A stretch of 64,000 nt of DNA, taken from positions 62,001-126,000 of the forward strand of contig CAZKZP010000001.1 of NCBI GenBank assembly GCA_964557295.1, written 5' to 3'. The stretch's first letter is position 1, and every line of letters begins with the position of its first letter. Under the pieces are notes generated by a model that ran no database searches, had not been told where the DNA came from, and saw only the letters and a list, made by a program, of their open reading frames with translations. The position numbers and the translations under genes are program-made. Positions 33,403 to 42,151 of the stretch are shown here, piece after piece. Source of the stretch: JBFMHP01 sp964557295. GTDB taxonomy: Bacteria > Pseudomonadota > Gammaproteobacteria > RBG-16-57-12.

Positions 33403-34391
33403 ATGACGCGCCCGCCCGCATTCGACCTCACCTTGTGTATCCCCGGACTGCTGCACCCTGAGCCGATCCAGGAGCCGATCCCGGCCCAGGCATTGCCGGC
33501 ATTGCAGCGGCTGCTGAGCCGCTCGGATCGCGTGGAAACCCGTGTGGAGGGGGGCGAGCGCGCGCTGTTCGAGCTGTTCGCGATGGCCTTGTCGCCGGAG
33601 CAGGAGNNNNNNNNNNGACCTATGCCCTGGAGACCGGTGCGCCCGCCGCTGGGCCGGTGTTGCGCGCCGATCCGGTGTATTGCCGCGCGGACCAGCACAA
33701 GGTGGTGATGTTGGCCAACGATCTCGATCTCGGGCGCGATGAGGCGCAGCAGATGATCGCCGAATTGAATCGGTTCTTCGCCGAGGACGGCTGGGAGTTC
33801 AGCGCACCCACGCCGCAGCGCTGGTATCTGCACGTGACGCATGCAGTCGATCTCGACACCACGCCGATCTCTCAAGCCCTGGGAAAAGACATCCGCACCT
33901 TGTTGCCGCGCAGCGCGCAGGGCGCGCCCTGGCATCGCGCGATGACCGAGATGGAGATGCTGCTGCACGCCAGTCCCGCGAATCAGGAACGGCCCAGGCA
34001 GGGGAAAATGCCGGTGACCACTCTCTGGCTGTGGGGTGCTGGCGAACCGCCGCCGCCACCGAAGACCGAATGGGCGCAGGTGTGGAGTGATGACGTGCTG
34101 GCGCTGGCACTGGCCAAGTTCGTTCAGGCGCCGCGTTGCGCCGCGCCCGCGAGCGCCGCGCAGTGGCTGGAGCAGGCGGTGACGCCCGGAAGACATTTGA
34201 TCGTGCTGGCGCCGGCGCAGGATGCAACACACCTCGAGCGCGACTGGTTCGCGCCCCTGGCCACAGCGCTGAAAGCGGGAAGGCTGAGCGCGCTGACCCT
34301 GCGACTGAACAATCAACATGCCTATCGCATCACCCGCGGGATGTTGCGGCGCTGGTGGCGGCGCGATCGTCCGTGGCGGAGTTTTGTATGA
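33403..34391 (+). CDS. RpfE-like regulatory/phosphoglycerate-mutase-related protein, interrupted by assembly gap
   Basis: The gene starts at ATG 33403 (MTRPPAFDLTLCIPGLLHPEP) and is broken by ten Ns at 33607-33616. After the gap the coding frame shifts by one relative to the part before it and continues TYALETGAPAAG, LRADPVYCRADQHKVVM, RWYLHVTHAVDL, then VTTLWLWGAGEPP and the final QHAYRITRGMLRRWWRR. This outline matches the RpfE/COG4255-type proteins that lie next to recJ in Xanthomonas and many other gammaproteobacteria. The frame change is almost certainly due to the fixed-size gap and not a mutation. Its stop overlaps the recJ start (ATGA). Function is unknown; some members are annotated as phosphoglycerate mutases, without proof that I know. 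Confidence 0.7.
33607..33616. other. Assembly gap (10 N)
   Basis: Ten undetermined bases inside the rpfE-like gene. The frame does not close across exactly ten bases, so the true length must differ (net change of one base modulo three). Confidence 0.99.
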
Positions 34392-36124
34392 ATCCGGAGA
34401 TCATCCGCCGCCGTGTATCCGCCAGCTATCCGCAGCTGGCCGCCGCGCTGCACCCGGTGCTCGCCCGGATCTATGCGGCGCGCGATATCCGGCATGCCGA
34501 CGAGGTCGCTTACAGTCTCGATAAACTACCGCCGTATCACGGTCTGAAGAATATCGAAGCGGCGGCGCAATTGCTGCACACCGCCGTGACTCGACAACAA
34601 CGCATCCTGATCGTGGCGGACTTCGATGCCGACGGGGCGACCAGTTGCGCGCTGGCGATCCGCGCGCTGAACATGCTGGGCACGAAGCAGGTCGATTTCC
34701 TGGTGCCGAACCGTTTCGAATTCGGCTATGGGCTGACGCCGGAGATCGTCGCCATCGCCGCCACGCGCCTGCCCGATCTGTTGATCACGGTCGACAACGG
34801 CATCTCCAGCATTGAGGGTGTGGCGGCGGCGCGCGCGTTCGGCATGCGCGTGCTGGTCACCGATCATCATCTGCCCGGCGCGCGACTGCCCGAGGCCGAT
34901 GCCATCGTCAATCCGAATCTGCCGGGTGACGAGTTTCCCAGCAAGGCGCTGGCCGGGGTTGGCGTGATCTTCTACGTGATGCTCGCCTTGCGCGCGCAGC
35001 TGCGCGCGAGCGGCTGGTTTGCCCAGCAGGGCATCGCTGAACCGAATCTCGCCCATCTGCTCGACCTGGTCGCGCTCGGCACGGTGGCCGATGTGGTGCC
35101 GCTGGATTACACCAACCGCATCCTGGTCGCACAAGGCCTGGCGCGCATCCGCAAGGGCGCGTGCTGCGCGGGGATCGCCGCCTTGCTGCGCATCGCCGGG
35201 CGGCGCGCGGAGCGGGTGGCGGCGAGTGATCTCGGCTTCGCCGCCGGGCCGCGTCTCAATGCCGCCGGGCGCCTGGAAGACATGAGCTTAGGCATCTGCT
35301 GTCTGTTGAGCGAAGATGCGCAGCGCGTCGAACGCATGGCGCGCGAGTTGAATGACTTGAATGCCCAGCGGCGCGAGATCGAGCAGGAGATGCAGCAACA
35401 GGCGCACGCGCTGCTGGCTGGCATGCGGCTCGACGAACAAACCCTGCCGGTCGGGCTGTGCCTGTTCGATGACACCTGGCATCAAGGCGTGATCGGGATC
35501 CTCGCTTCACGCATCAAGGACAAGACGCACCGGCCGGTGATCGCCTTCGCGCTCGCCGACAAGGATGATGAAGTCAAAGGCTCGGCGCGCTCGGTGGCCG
35601 GGGTGCACATCCGCGATGTGCTGGAGGCGGTGGCCACGGCGCATCCGGGCATGCTCAGCAAATTCGGCGGCCATGCCATGGCGGCGGGGCTGAGTCTGCC
35701 GCGAGAGAATCTCGCCGCTTTCATGGACGCGTTCGACCGCGAGGTGCGCCGCCATGTGTCCGAGGATGCGCTGCGCGGGGTGGTTCACAGTGACGGCGAG
35801 CTGAGCGGTCACGAATTCGATCTCGAACTGGCGCGCCTGCTGCGCGACGCCGGCCCTTGGGGGCAGGGATTCGCCGAGCCGGTGTTCGACGGCGTCTTCA
35901 TGCTCGAAGATCGGCGCATCGTCGGTGAAAAGCATCTCAAGTTGCGGCTCAGATCGAGCGATGCGGCGGCGCCCGTCGATGCCATCGCCTTCAATACCAC
36001 CGATGCGGAGTGGCCGGCGGGCCTGAGCCGGGTGCATGTCGTCTTTCAGTTGGACGTGAATGAATACAACGGGCGGGAGAGCGTGCAACTTTTGGTGCGG
36101 CATATCCGGCCGCATTCGGGTTGA
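34388..36124 (+). CDS. recJ: Single-strand DNA-specific 5'-3' exonuclease RecJ
   Basis: This 578-residue DHH-family nuclease is for recombination and mismatch repair. Motifs: VADFDADGATSCALAI (DHH motif I), LLITVDNGISS, VTDHHLPGARLP (DHH), ALAGVGVIFYVML, GTVADVVPL and the C-terminal DHHA1/OB region with GFAAGPRLNAAGRLEDM and KFGGHAMAAGLSL. ATG 34388 overlaps the stop of the rpfE-like gene by four bases. The order rpfE-like, recJ, prfB, lysS is that of the Xanthomonas rpf region. Confidence 0.95.
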   Translation: MNPEIIRRRVSASYPQLAAALHPVLARIYAARDIRHADEVAYSLDKLPPYHGLKNIEAAAQLLHTAVTRQQRILIVADFDADGATSCALAIRALNMLGTKQVDFLVPNRFEFGYGLTPEIVAIAATRLPDLLITVDNGISSIEGVAAARAFGMRVLVTDHHLPGARLPEADAIVNPNLPGDEFPSKALAGVGVIFYVMLALRAQLRASGWFAQQGIAEPNLAHLLDLVALGTVADVVPLDYTNRILVAQGLARIRKGACCAGIAALLRIAGRRAERVAASDLGFAAGPRLNAAGRLEDMSLGICCLLSEDAQRVERMARELNDLNAQRREIEQEMQQQAHALLAGMRLDEQTLPVGLCLFDDTWHQGVIGILASRIKDKTHRPVIAFALADKDDEVKGSARSVAGVHIRDVLEAVATAHPGMLSKFGGHAMAAGLSLPRENLAAFMDAFDREVRRHVSEDALRGVVHSDGELSGHEFDLELARLLRDAGPWGQGFAEPVFDGVFMLEDRRIVGEKHLKLRLRSSDAAAPVDAIAFNTTDAEWPAGLSRVHVVFQLDVNEYNGRESVQLLVRHIRPHSG

Positions 36125-36143
36125 TTTGCGTTGAGAGTGTGCG

Positions 36144-36503
36144 ATGTACGCATGGCTGGCGGACCTGGTGGTCCTGATCCATTTTTCCTTCATCCTCTTC
36201 GTCATCCTCGGCGGGGTGCTCGTGTGGCGCTGGCGCCGGCTGGCCTGGCTGCATCTGCCGGCCGTGGCGTGGGGCGTGATGATCGTGCAGTTCGGCTGGG
36301 TTTGTCCGCTCACGCCGCTGGAAAATTGGCTGCGCAGCCAGGCCGGTGAGGCGGGCTATGCCGGGGGATTCATCAGTCATTATCTGCTGCCCCTGATCTA
36401 TCCGGGCGGATTGACGCCGGAGCTGCGCCTGATCCTCGCCGCGCTGACAGTGGCGATCAATCTGCTGATCTACGGGCTGCTCTGGCGCCGCAGGCGGAGA
36501 TAG
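36144..36503 (+). CDS. DUF2784 small membrane protein
   Basis: This 119-residue inner-membrane protein has three to four transmembrane segments (LADLVVLIHFSFILFVILGG, LHLPAVAWGVMIVQFGWVCPLTPLE and LILAALTVAINLLIYGLLW, split here) and ends in a basic tail (RRRRR). The VLIHFSFILFV, CPLTPLENWLR and FISHYLLPLIYP segments are typical of DUF2784. It lies 19 bases after recJ. The function of the family is unknown. Confidence 0.85.
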   Translation: MYAWLADLVVLIHFSFILFVILGGVLVWRWRRLAWLHLPAVAWGVMIVQFGWVCPLTPLENWLRSQAGEAGYAGGFISHYLLPLIYPGGLTPELRLILAALTVAINLLIYGLLWRRRRR

Positions 36504-36592
36504 CGCGGCACAATTCGCGGTTACGCGACGTTCACCCCCGTGGCGCGTTGTAGTATCATGTGCGCTCTCTTTTCGCTGATGCTGATAAAACC

Positions 36593-37691
36593 ATGCTGGA
36601 AGTCAATCCCGTCTACCGCCGTATCGAAGACATGCAAGCGCGCTCGCACGCGCTGAGGGGGTATCTTTGACTACGATACCAAGAGCGAGCGCCTCACCGA
36701 GGTAGAGCGCGAGCTGGCCGATCCCAAGATCTGGGACGATCCCAAACGCGCCCAGGAATTAGGCCGCGAGCGCGCCGCGCTCGAGAACGTGGTCAACACG
36801 CTGCGCCGGCTCGACGGCGGCTTGAGCGATGCGCGGGAATTGCTGGAGCTGACGCAGGCGGAAAACGACGAGGCCGGTTTCAACGAGGTGGTCCGCGATC
36901 TCGACAAGCTCGATACCGAGCTGCAAGGCCTGGAATTCCGCCGCATGTTCGCCGGCGAGATGGACCCGAACAACGCCTTCCTCGACATCCAGGCCGGCTC
37001 CGGCGGCACCGAGGCGCAGGATTGGGCCAATATGCTGTTGCGCATGTACCTGCGCTGGGGCGAGCGCCAGGGCTTCAAGACCGAGCTGATGGAGGCTTCC
37101 GCGGGCGAGGTGGCCGGCATCAAGAGCGCCACCATCAAGTTCGAGGGACCGTACGCCTACGGCTGGCTGCGCACCGAAACCGGCGTGCACCGCCTGGTGC
37201 GCAAATCACCGTTCGATTCAGGCAACCGCCGCCACACCTCGTTTGCCTCGGTGTTCGTCTCCCCCGAGGTCGATGACGACATCGACATCGAGATCAACCC
37301 GGCCGACCTGCGCGTCGACACCTACCGCGCCTCGGGCGCGGGCGGCCAGCACGTCAACCGCACCGAATCGGCGATCCGTATCACGCATATTCCGACCAAC
37401 ACCGTGGTGGCCTGCCAGAGCGACCGCTCGCAGCACAAGAACCGCGATTCGGCGATGAAGCAGCTCAAGGCCAAGCTCTATGAGCTGGAGATACAAAAGC
37501 GCAACGCCGCCAAGCAGGTGCTGGAGGACTCCAAATCGGACATCGGCTGGGGCAGTCAGATCCGCTCCTATGTGCTGGATCAATCGCGCATCAAGGATCT
37601 GCGCACCGGCGTGGAAACCGGCAACACCCAGGCCGTGTTGGATGGGGAACTGAATCAATTCATCGAGGCCAGCTTGAAGAGCGGCCTGTAA
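36593..37691 (+). CDS. prfB: Peptide chain release factor 2 with programmed +1 frameshift
   Basis: RF2 is about 365 residues and is read as 36593-36667 then 36669-37691. The first 25 codons (MLEVNPVYRRIEDMQ, ending LRGYL) reach an in-frame TGA at 36668-36670. The site reads AGGGGGTATCTTTGAC: an internal Shine-Dalgarno-like AGGGGG, the slippery CTT and TGA followed by C, which is the classic RF2 autoregulation signal. After the +1 shift the protein continues DYDTKSERLTEVE. SPF (stop-codon recognition, in RKSPFDSG) and GGQ (in GAGGQHVN) are present. RF2 ends translation at UGA and UAA, and low RF2 favours the shift. lysS follows 24 bases later. Confidence 0.96.
36650..36671 (+). promoter_or_regulatory. 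Programmed ribosomal frameshift signal of prfB
   Basis: It contains the AGGGGG anti-Shine-Dalgarno pairing stretch (36656-36661), three bases, then CTT TGA C. Weak UGA termination stalls the ribosome so that tRNA-Leu slips from CUU to UUU. Confidence 0.95.
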
Positions 37692-37715
37692 GCAATACAA
37701 GGTTTAGAGAGCACC

Positions 37716-39230
37716 ATGAGCGAAGACCAGCAAAACGAACCACAACTCGACGAACACAAACTGATCGCCCAACGCCGCAGCAAATTGGCGGAATTGCGCG
37801 AGGCGGGTGTGGCGTTTCCAAACGACTTCCGCCGCAACGTGATGGCCGGCGAGCTGCACGCCGAGTACGGCGCGATGAGCGTCGAGGCGCTGGAGGCCAA
37901 CCCTAAGCGCGTGCGCCTGGCCGGGCGCATGATGGCGCGCCGCGTGATGGGCAAGGCGAGCTTCGCTAGCATCCAGGATATGTCGGGGCGCATCCAGTTG
38001 TTCGTGCAGCGCGACAGCCTGCCCGAGGGCGTCTACGAGGAGTTCAAGAAATGGGACATCGGCGACATCGTCGGCGCCGAGGGCGTGATGTTCCGCACCA
38101 AGACCGGCGAGTTGTCGGTGAAGATCGACACGATCCGCCTGCTCACCAAGAGCCTGCGTCCGCTGCCGGATAAATTCCACGGACTGGAGGATCAGGAGAC
38201 GCGCTACCGCCAGCGCTATCTCGATCTGATCATGAACGAGGTCTCGCGCGAGACCTTCCGCATGCGCAGCCGCATCGTCAGCTTCATCCGCCGTTATTTG
38301 GAAGAGCGCAACTTCCTGGAAGTCGAAACCCCGATGATGCAGAGCATCCCCGGCGGGGCGACCGCCAAGCCGTTCACCACCTACCATAACGCGCTCGACA
38401 TGGATCTGTTCCTGCGCATCGCGCCCGAGCTCTATTTAAAGCGTCTGGTGGTCGGCGGCTTCGAGCGCGTCTTCGAGATCAATCGCAACTTCCGTAACGA
38501 GGGCCTCTCGACGCGCCACAATCCCGAATTCACCATGCTCGAATTCTACGAGGCCTACGCCGATTACCGCGACCTGATGGATCTCACCGAGGACATGCTG
38601 CGCCACCTGGCCCAGCACCTGCTCGGCACGACCGTGGTGAAATACCAGGGCGAGGAATACGACTTCGGCCGGCCGTTCCAGCGCCTGACCGTAAAGGAAT
38701 CCATCCTGCACTACAACCCGCAGATCACGCCCGAGCAGCTGGAGAGCCTGGCGGCGGCGCGCGCGTTGGCGGCCAGCCTCGAAATCCCGCTCAAGGATGG
38801 CTACGGTCTGGGCAAGGTGCAGATCGAGATCTTCGAGAAGACGGTGGAGCATCGCCTGATGCAACCGACCTTCATCACCGCCTATCCCACCGAGATCTCG
38901 CCGCTGGCGCGGCGCAATGATGCTGATCCCTTCGTCACCGACCGCTTCGAATTCTTCGTCGGCGGCCGCGAAATCGCCAACGGATTCTCCGAGCTCAACG
39001 ACGCCGAGGATCAGGCCGAGCGTTTCCGCAAGCAGGTGGCGGAGAAGGATGCCGGTGATGAGGAAGCGATGCACTTCGACGAGGACTACATCACCGCGCT
39101 GGAACACGGCATGCCGCCGACCGCCGGCGAGGGGATCGGCATCGACCGCCTGGTGATGCTGTTCACGGATTCGCCTTCGATCCGGGATGTGTTGTTGTTC
39201 CCGCACATGCGCCCGATGCGGGCGGAGTGA
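37716..39230 (+). CDS. lysS: Lysyl-tRNA synthetase, class II
   Basis: This 504-residue enzyme charges tRNA-Lys. It has an N-terminal OB-fold anticodon-binding domain (VRLAGRMMARRVMGKASFASI, IQLFVQRD) and a class II catalytic core with motif 1 (FLEVETPMMQSIPGGATAKPF, split), motif 2 (FEINRNFRNEGLSTRHNPEFTM, split) and motif 3 (GIGIDRLVMLFTDSPSIRDV, split). Length and motifs are normal. It is cotranscribed with prfB, and a hairpin terminator follows. Confidence 0.96.
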   Translation: MSEDQQNEPQLDEHKLIAQRRSKLAELREAGVAFPNDFRRNVMAGELHAEYGAMSVEALEANPKRVRLAGRMMARRVMGKASFASIQDMSGRIQLFVQRDSLPEGVYEEFKKWDIGDIVGAEGVMFRTKTGELSVKIDTIRLLTKSLRPLPDKFHGLEDQETRYRQRYLDLIMNEVSRETFRMRSRIVSFIRRYLEERNFLEVETPMMQSIPGGATAKPFTTYHNALDMDLFLRIAPELYLKRLVVGGFERVFEINRNFRNEGLSTRHNPEFTMLEFYEAYADYRDLMDLTEDMLRHLAQHLLGTTVVKYQGEEYDFGRPFQRLTVKESILHYNPQITPEQLESLAAARALAASLEIPLKDGYGLGKVQIEIFEKTVEHRLMQPTFITAYPTEISPLARRNDADPFVTDRFEFFVGGREIANGFSELNDAEDQAERFRKQVAEKDAGDEEAMHFDEDYITALEHGMPPTAGEGIGIDRLVMLFTDSPSIRDVLLFPHMRPMRAE

Positions 39231-39255
39231 CGCGCGGCAGATTGCAAACGCGCAT

Positions 39256-39287
39256 GAAAAAACGAGCCGCTGCGGCTCGTTTTTTTT
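39256..39287. terminator. Bidirectional terminator between lysS and the HDOD gene
   Basis: The stem ACGAGCCGC/GCGGCTCGT has a run of As on its left and eight Ts on its right, so it can serve both convergent genes. Confidence 0.9.
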
Positions 39288-40125
39288 ACGCCTTGAACAG
39301 GCGCATGATCTCTTTGATTTCGTCCGAGGCGTTTTTCAACGACTTGAGGCTTTCCTCGGGCGTCAAGCCCAAGGTCTGGAACGCGGGGATCTCGGTCCAG
39401 GAGGTCTTCGGCCGCGGGCCGGAGGCGGAGATGGTACTGTGCAGATTCGCGACGATCACCACATCGACCAGCTCGGGCAGCAGTTCCGATTTGTGAGTCA
39501 GATCTTCATGTTTGGCCGCGACATCGATGAACGACTGCGGAAAAGACCAAGAGGCGAGGATCATCTTGCCGACCATCGGGTGGGCCTTGCGCAGCACGGC
39601 ATTCAGCACCGGCTCGTTGTTGATCAGCTCGGGGTAATTGCTGGCGTATTCCAGCAGCGGCAGAATGCCGATGTCGTGCAGCAGCCCGGCCAGCATCGCC
39701 TCGTCGGGGCGCAGCGAGGTGTAGTTGCGGGCCAATACATAGCTCAGCGCCGCGACCTGGGTATTGTGCTTCCAAAGCTTGGAGATACGATCCTGGATCA
39801 GCGGCGATTTCGTCTGATGGCTTTCTTCCACCAGCATGACGGTGACGATGCTGCGCACCATGGAATTTCCCAGGCGCATGACGGCGGTCTGCAAGTCTTC
39901 GATCGGATTGCGGCCGCGAAACAGCGGGCTGTTGGCGATCTGGATCAGGCGCGCCGAGATGGCCGCATCCAGGCTGATGACCTTGACCACATCGGTGATG
40001 TTGCTCCTGGGATTGTCCAGCAGCGTGTGCACCTTCATCGCGACATCCGGCAGGATCGGCAGCTTGATGGCGTTGTTTTTGATGTCTTCAACGACTTTTT
40101 TGTACAGTTCCTCGGCGCCTGACAC
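39286..40125 (-). CDS. HDOD-domain signalling protein
   Basis: This 279-residue cytoplasmic protein consists of one HDOD domain (about 15-215) and a short tail. The opening IKLPILPDVAMKVHTLLDNP and the DAAISARLIQIANSPLF, TAVMRLGNSMVRSIV segments are diagnostic. The LAGLLHDIGILPLL stretch (about 142-155) keeps the HD pair that many HDOD proteins have lost. HDOD proteins usually act as non-enzymatic signalling adaptors. No effector or response-regulator domain is fused. It is convergent with lysS. Confidence 0.88.
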   Translation of the reverse strand: MSGAEELYKKVVEDIKNNAIKLPILPDVAMKVHTLLDNPRSNITDVVKVISLDAAISARLIQIANSPLFRGRNPIEDLQTAVMRLGNSMVRSIVTVMLVEESHQTKSPLIQDRISKLWKHNTQVAALSYVLARNYTSLRPDEAMLAGLLHDIGILPLLEYASNYPELINNEPVLNAVLRKAHPMVGKMILASWSFPQSFIDVAAKHEDLTHKSELLPELVDVVIVANLHSTISASGPRPKTSWTEIPAFQTLGLTPEESLKSLKNASDEIKEIMRLFKA

Positions 40126-40258
40126 GATTCTTCTTCCTAATGATGGTCAACGGATCAATACGGATATCACTGAGGCCTTGAGTCTTTTTTAGCCGCTCAA
40201 ACATCTGCGTCTTTTATCACACTTGCTGATTTTGCGAGTGGATTCTGGCCGTTACCCC

Positions 40259-41308
40259 TTATTCATCGGCCCAATGATAAGGAAGTTTATTAATTTTTAT
40301 GCCGGGACCTTGGGTATCATTCAGATGCAGTTTGCCATGCTCCGCCGCGTCGATTTGCAGAACGGCCAGCAGATCGCAGCCGCCGCTGGGGGCGGGCTGG
40401 GCATCGACGATCTTGCCGACCGGCCCTTCCTCGCTGGTGTGAGTACCGAAAACGCTGTCGCCGGGGCGCGGCAGGGTGTCGGTCTCGGCGTGGCCGAGGT
40501 ACATGCGGCGTTTCAGTTTTCCCAGATATTGCGAGCGCGCCACGACCTCTTGCCCCGGATAGCAGCCCTTGGTGAAACTGAGGGCGCCGATCTCCTTGAA
40601 GTTCGCCATTTGCGGGACGAAGGCCTCGCTGGTCGCCGCATAGATGGTCGGAATCCCCGCCCAGATGTTGTGCAGACGCCAGATGTGGCTACCCACGGGC
40701 GCGGCATGGACATTGAGGCGCTCCCAGACCTTCTTGATGTCTTCGAGCTTGCCGAGGATCTCGTAACGCGGGTGCAGGCCGGGGATGTGCAGCACGGTGA
40801 GGTTGTCGTGATGGAGCGCGTCATTGGGCTTGGGCGGTAATTCCCGCACCGCCGCTTGAGCGAGCCGGGTGATGTCCGGGCCGGTGCAGCCGATGCGGAT
40901 GAAGCTTTCGCTGCTGTCGATGATCTCCACCTTCGCGCGCAGCACATACATTTGCAGCCGCTTCAACACCGCCTCTTTCTGGTCGTGCGGCAATTGCAGG
41001 TAGTAGGTGTCCAGGCGCTTGAACAGCCGGAAGTTGGCCAGGATGCGCCCCTTCGGGTTGACCAGGGCATTGATCTGGCTGGAGGTCTCGCTGATGTTGC
41101 GGACGTCGTTGCAGGTCATGTTCTGCAGGAAGGATTGCGCATCTTCCCCGCGCACGCCGATCAATCCGAAGTTGGAGAGGTCCATGAGGATGGGGCCGGT
41201 CTTGGCCACCTGTAGCTCCCGTGCGGGATTGCCGAAATGGAGCACGGCGCCGTTTTCGATGACCGCGCCGCAGGTGTGTTCGAGGTATTTTTTCCAATCG
41301 TCTTTCAT
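40259..41308 (-). CDS. ygfZ: YgfZ-type folate-binding Fe-S cluster maintenance protein
   Basis: This 349-residue protein of the aminomethyltransferase-fold family helps to maintain certain Fe-S enzymes and binds tetrahydrofolate. The diagnostic motif KGCYPGQEVVAR is near residue 244, with the functional cysteine. Other family segments are DLSNFGLIGVRGEDAQSFLQ (split), TCNDV, NPKGRILANFRLF and LHNIWAGIPTI. It is divergent from sdhC across a 125-base region, a sensible arrangement since succinate dehydrogenase is an Fe-S enzyme. Confidence 0.92.
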   Translation of the reverse strand: MKDDWKKYLEHTCGAVIENGAVLHFGNPARELQVAKTGPILMDLSNFGLIGVRGEDAQSFLQNMTCNDVRNISETSSQINALVNPKGRILANFRLFKRLDTYYLQLPHDQKEAVLKRLQMYVLRAKVEIIDSSESFIRIGCTGPDITRLAQAAVRELPPKPNDALHHDNLTVLHIPGLHPRYEILGKLEDIKKVWERLNVHAAPVGSHIWRLHNIWAGIPTIYAATSEAFVPQMANFKEIGALSFTKGCYPGQEVVARSQYLGKLKRRMYLGHAETDTLPRPGDSVFGTHTSEEGPVGKIVDAQPAPSGGCDLLAVLQIDAAEHGKLHLNDTQGPGIKINKLPYHWADE

Positions 41309-41433
41309 TTGGGTGTCCAGCGCTGGTTAGAGTGGATTAATCGTAGACAATCCTGTTAAGGATGTTAATACTTGTCCGATAAAGTAACTAAGAAAATCCA
41401 AATACCCTTATCTGCGGCCACAATAATAACCCT

Positions 41434-41817
41434 ATGGGTCTGACAAAAAAGCGACCAGTCTTTCTGAATTTGCTTCAAATCCGTTTGCCGGTGACGGGTG
41501 TCGTTTCCATTCTGCATCGGGTCAGCGGCGTGGTGCTGGCCTTGTGCGTGCCGTTGCTGATCTATCTCTTCGATTTGTCGACCCGTAGCCCCGACGCATA
41601 TGCGCAAGCCCTGCATCTGCTCGGCCATCCACTGGTCAAACTGCTCGCCACGCTCGGTCTCTGGATGCTGGGCTATCATGTGCTCAATGGCGTGCGCGTG
41701 CTGCTCATCGATATCGATATCGGGGTTCAAAAAACGTCGGCGCGGCGTTCCGCCTGGTTGGTCCATGCCGGCGCGGCGCTGATTCTGTTGCTGGCCATTG
41801 CGGTGATCTGGTCATGA
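41434..41817 (+). CDS. sdhC: Succinate dehydrogenase cytochrome b556 subunit
   Basis: This is the 127-residue membrane anchor of complex II. It begins MGLTKKRPVFLNLLQIRLPV and has the SILHRVSGV segment (quinone site), three transmembrane helices and the heme-ligand region MLGYHVLNGVRVLL (H about 84). It is first in the sdhCDAB operon. The ATG has no strong ribosome-binding site. The stop overlaps sdhD (ATGA). Confidence 0.92.
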   Translation: MGLTKKRPVFLNLLQIRLPVTGVVSILHRVSGVVLALCVPLLIYLFDLSTRSPDAYAQALHLLGHPLVKLLATLGLWMLGYHVLNGVRVLLIDIDIGVQKTSARRSAWLVHAGAALILLLAIAVIWS

Positions 41818-42149
41818 GCGGCGGCCTCGGCGGGTTCCGGCCCTGGTTTTTTCAGCGCATCAGCGCGGTCTATCTGCTCGCCTATCTGATCTTTTTTCTG
41901 GCACAGTTGCTGATCTGCCCCATCGAGGACTATGCGCGCTGGAAGGCCTGGCTGTCGGCGCCGGTCATCTGGATGGCGACGGGATTGTTTTTCCTGGCGC
42001 TGTTCATTCACCTGTGGGTGGGGCTGCGGGATGTGATCCTTGATTATATCCATCCGGTGGCATTGCGCGTGGCGTTGCTGACCGGGCTGGGCGCGGTCTT
42101 GGCGGCGTTGACGCTGTGGGTTTTCCGGGCATTGGTGGCCGTGGTGTAG
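41814..42149 (+). CDS. sdhD: Succinate dehydrogenase hydrophobic membrane anchor
   Basis: This 111-residue protein has three transmembrane helices: QRISAVYLLAYLIFFLAQLL, WMATGLFFLALFIHLWVGLRDV with the heme/quinone-site HLWVGLRDVILDY signature, and VALLTGLGAVLAALTLWVF. It overlaps sdhC by four bases and sdhA starts two bases after its stop. Confidence 0.9.
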   Translation: MSGGLGGFRPWFFQRISAVYLLAYLIFFLAQLLICPIEDYARWKAWLSAPVIWMATGLFFLALFIHLWVGLRDVILDYIHPVALRVALLTGLGAVLAALTLWVFRALVAVV

Positions 42150-42151
42150 CT

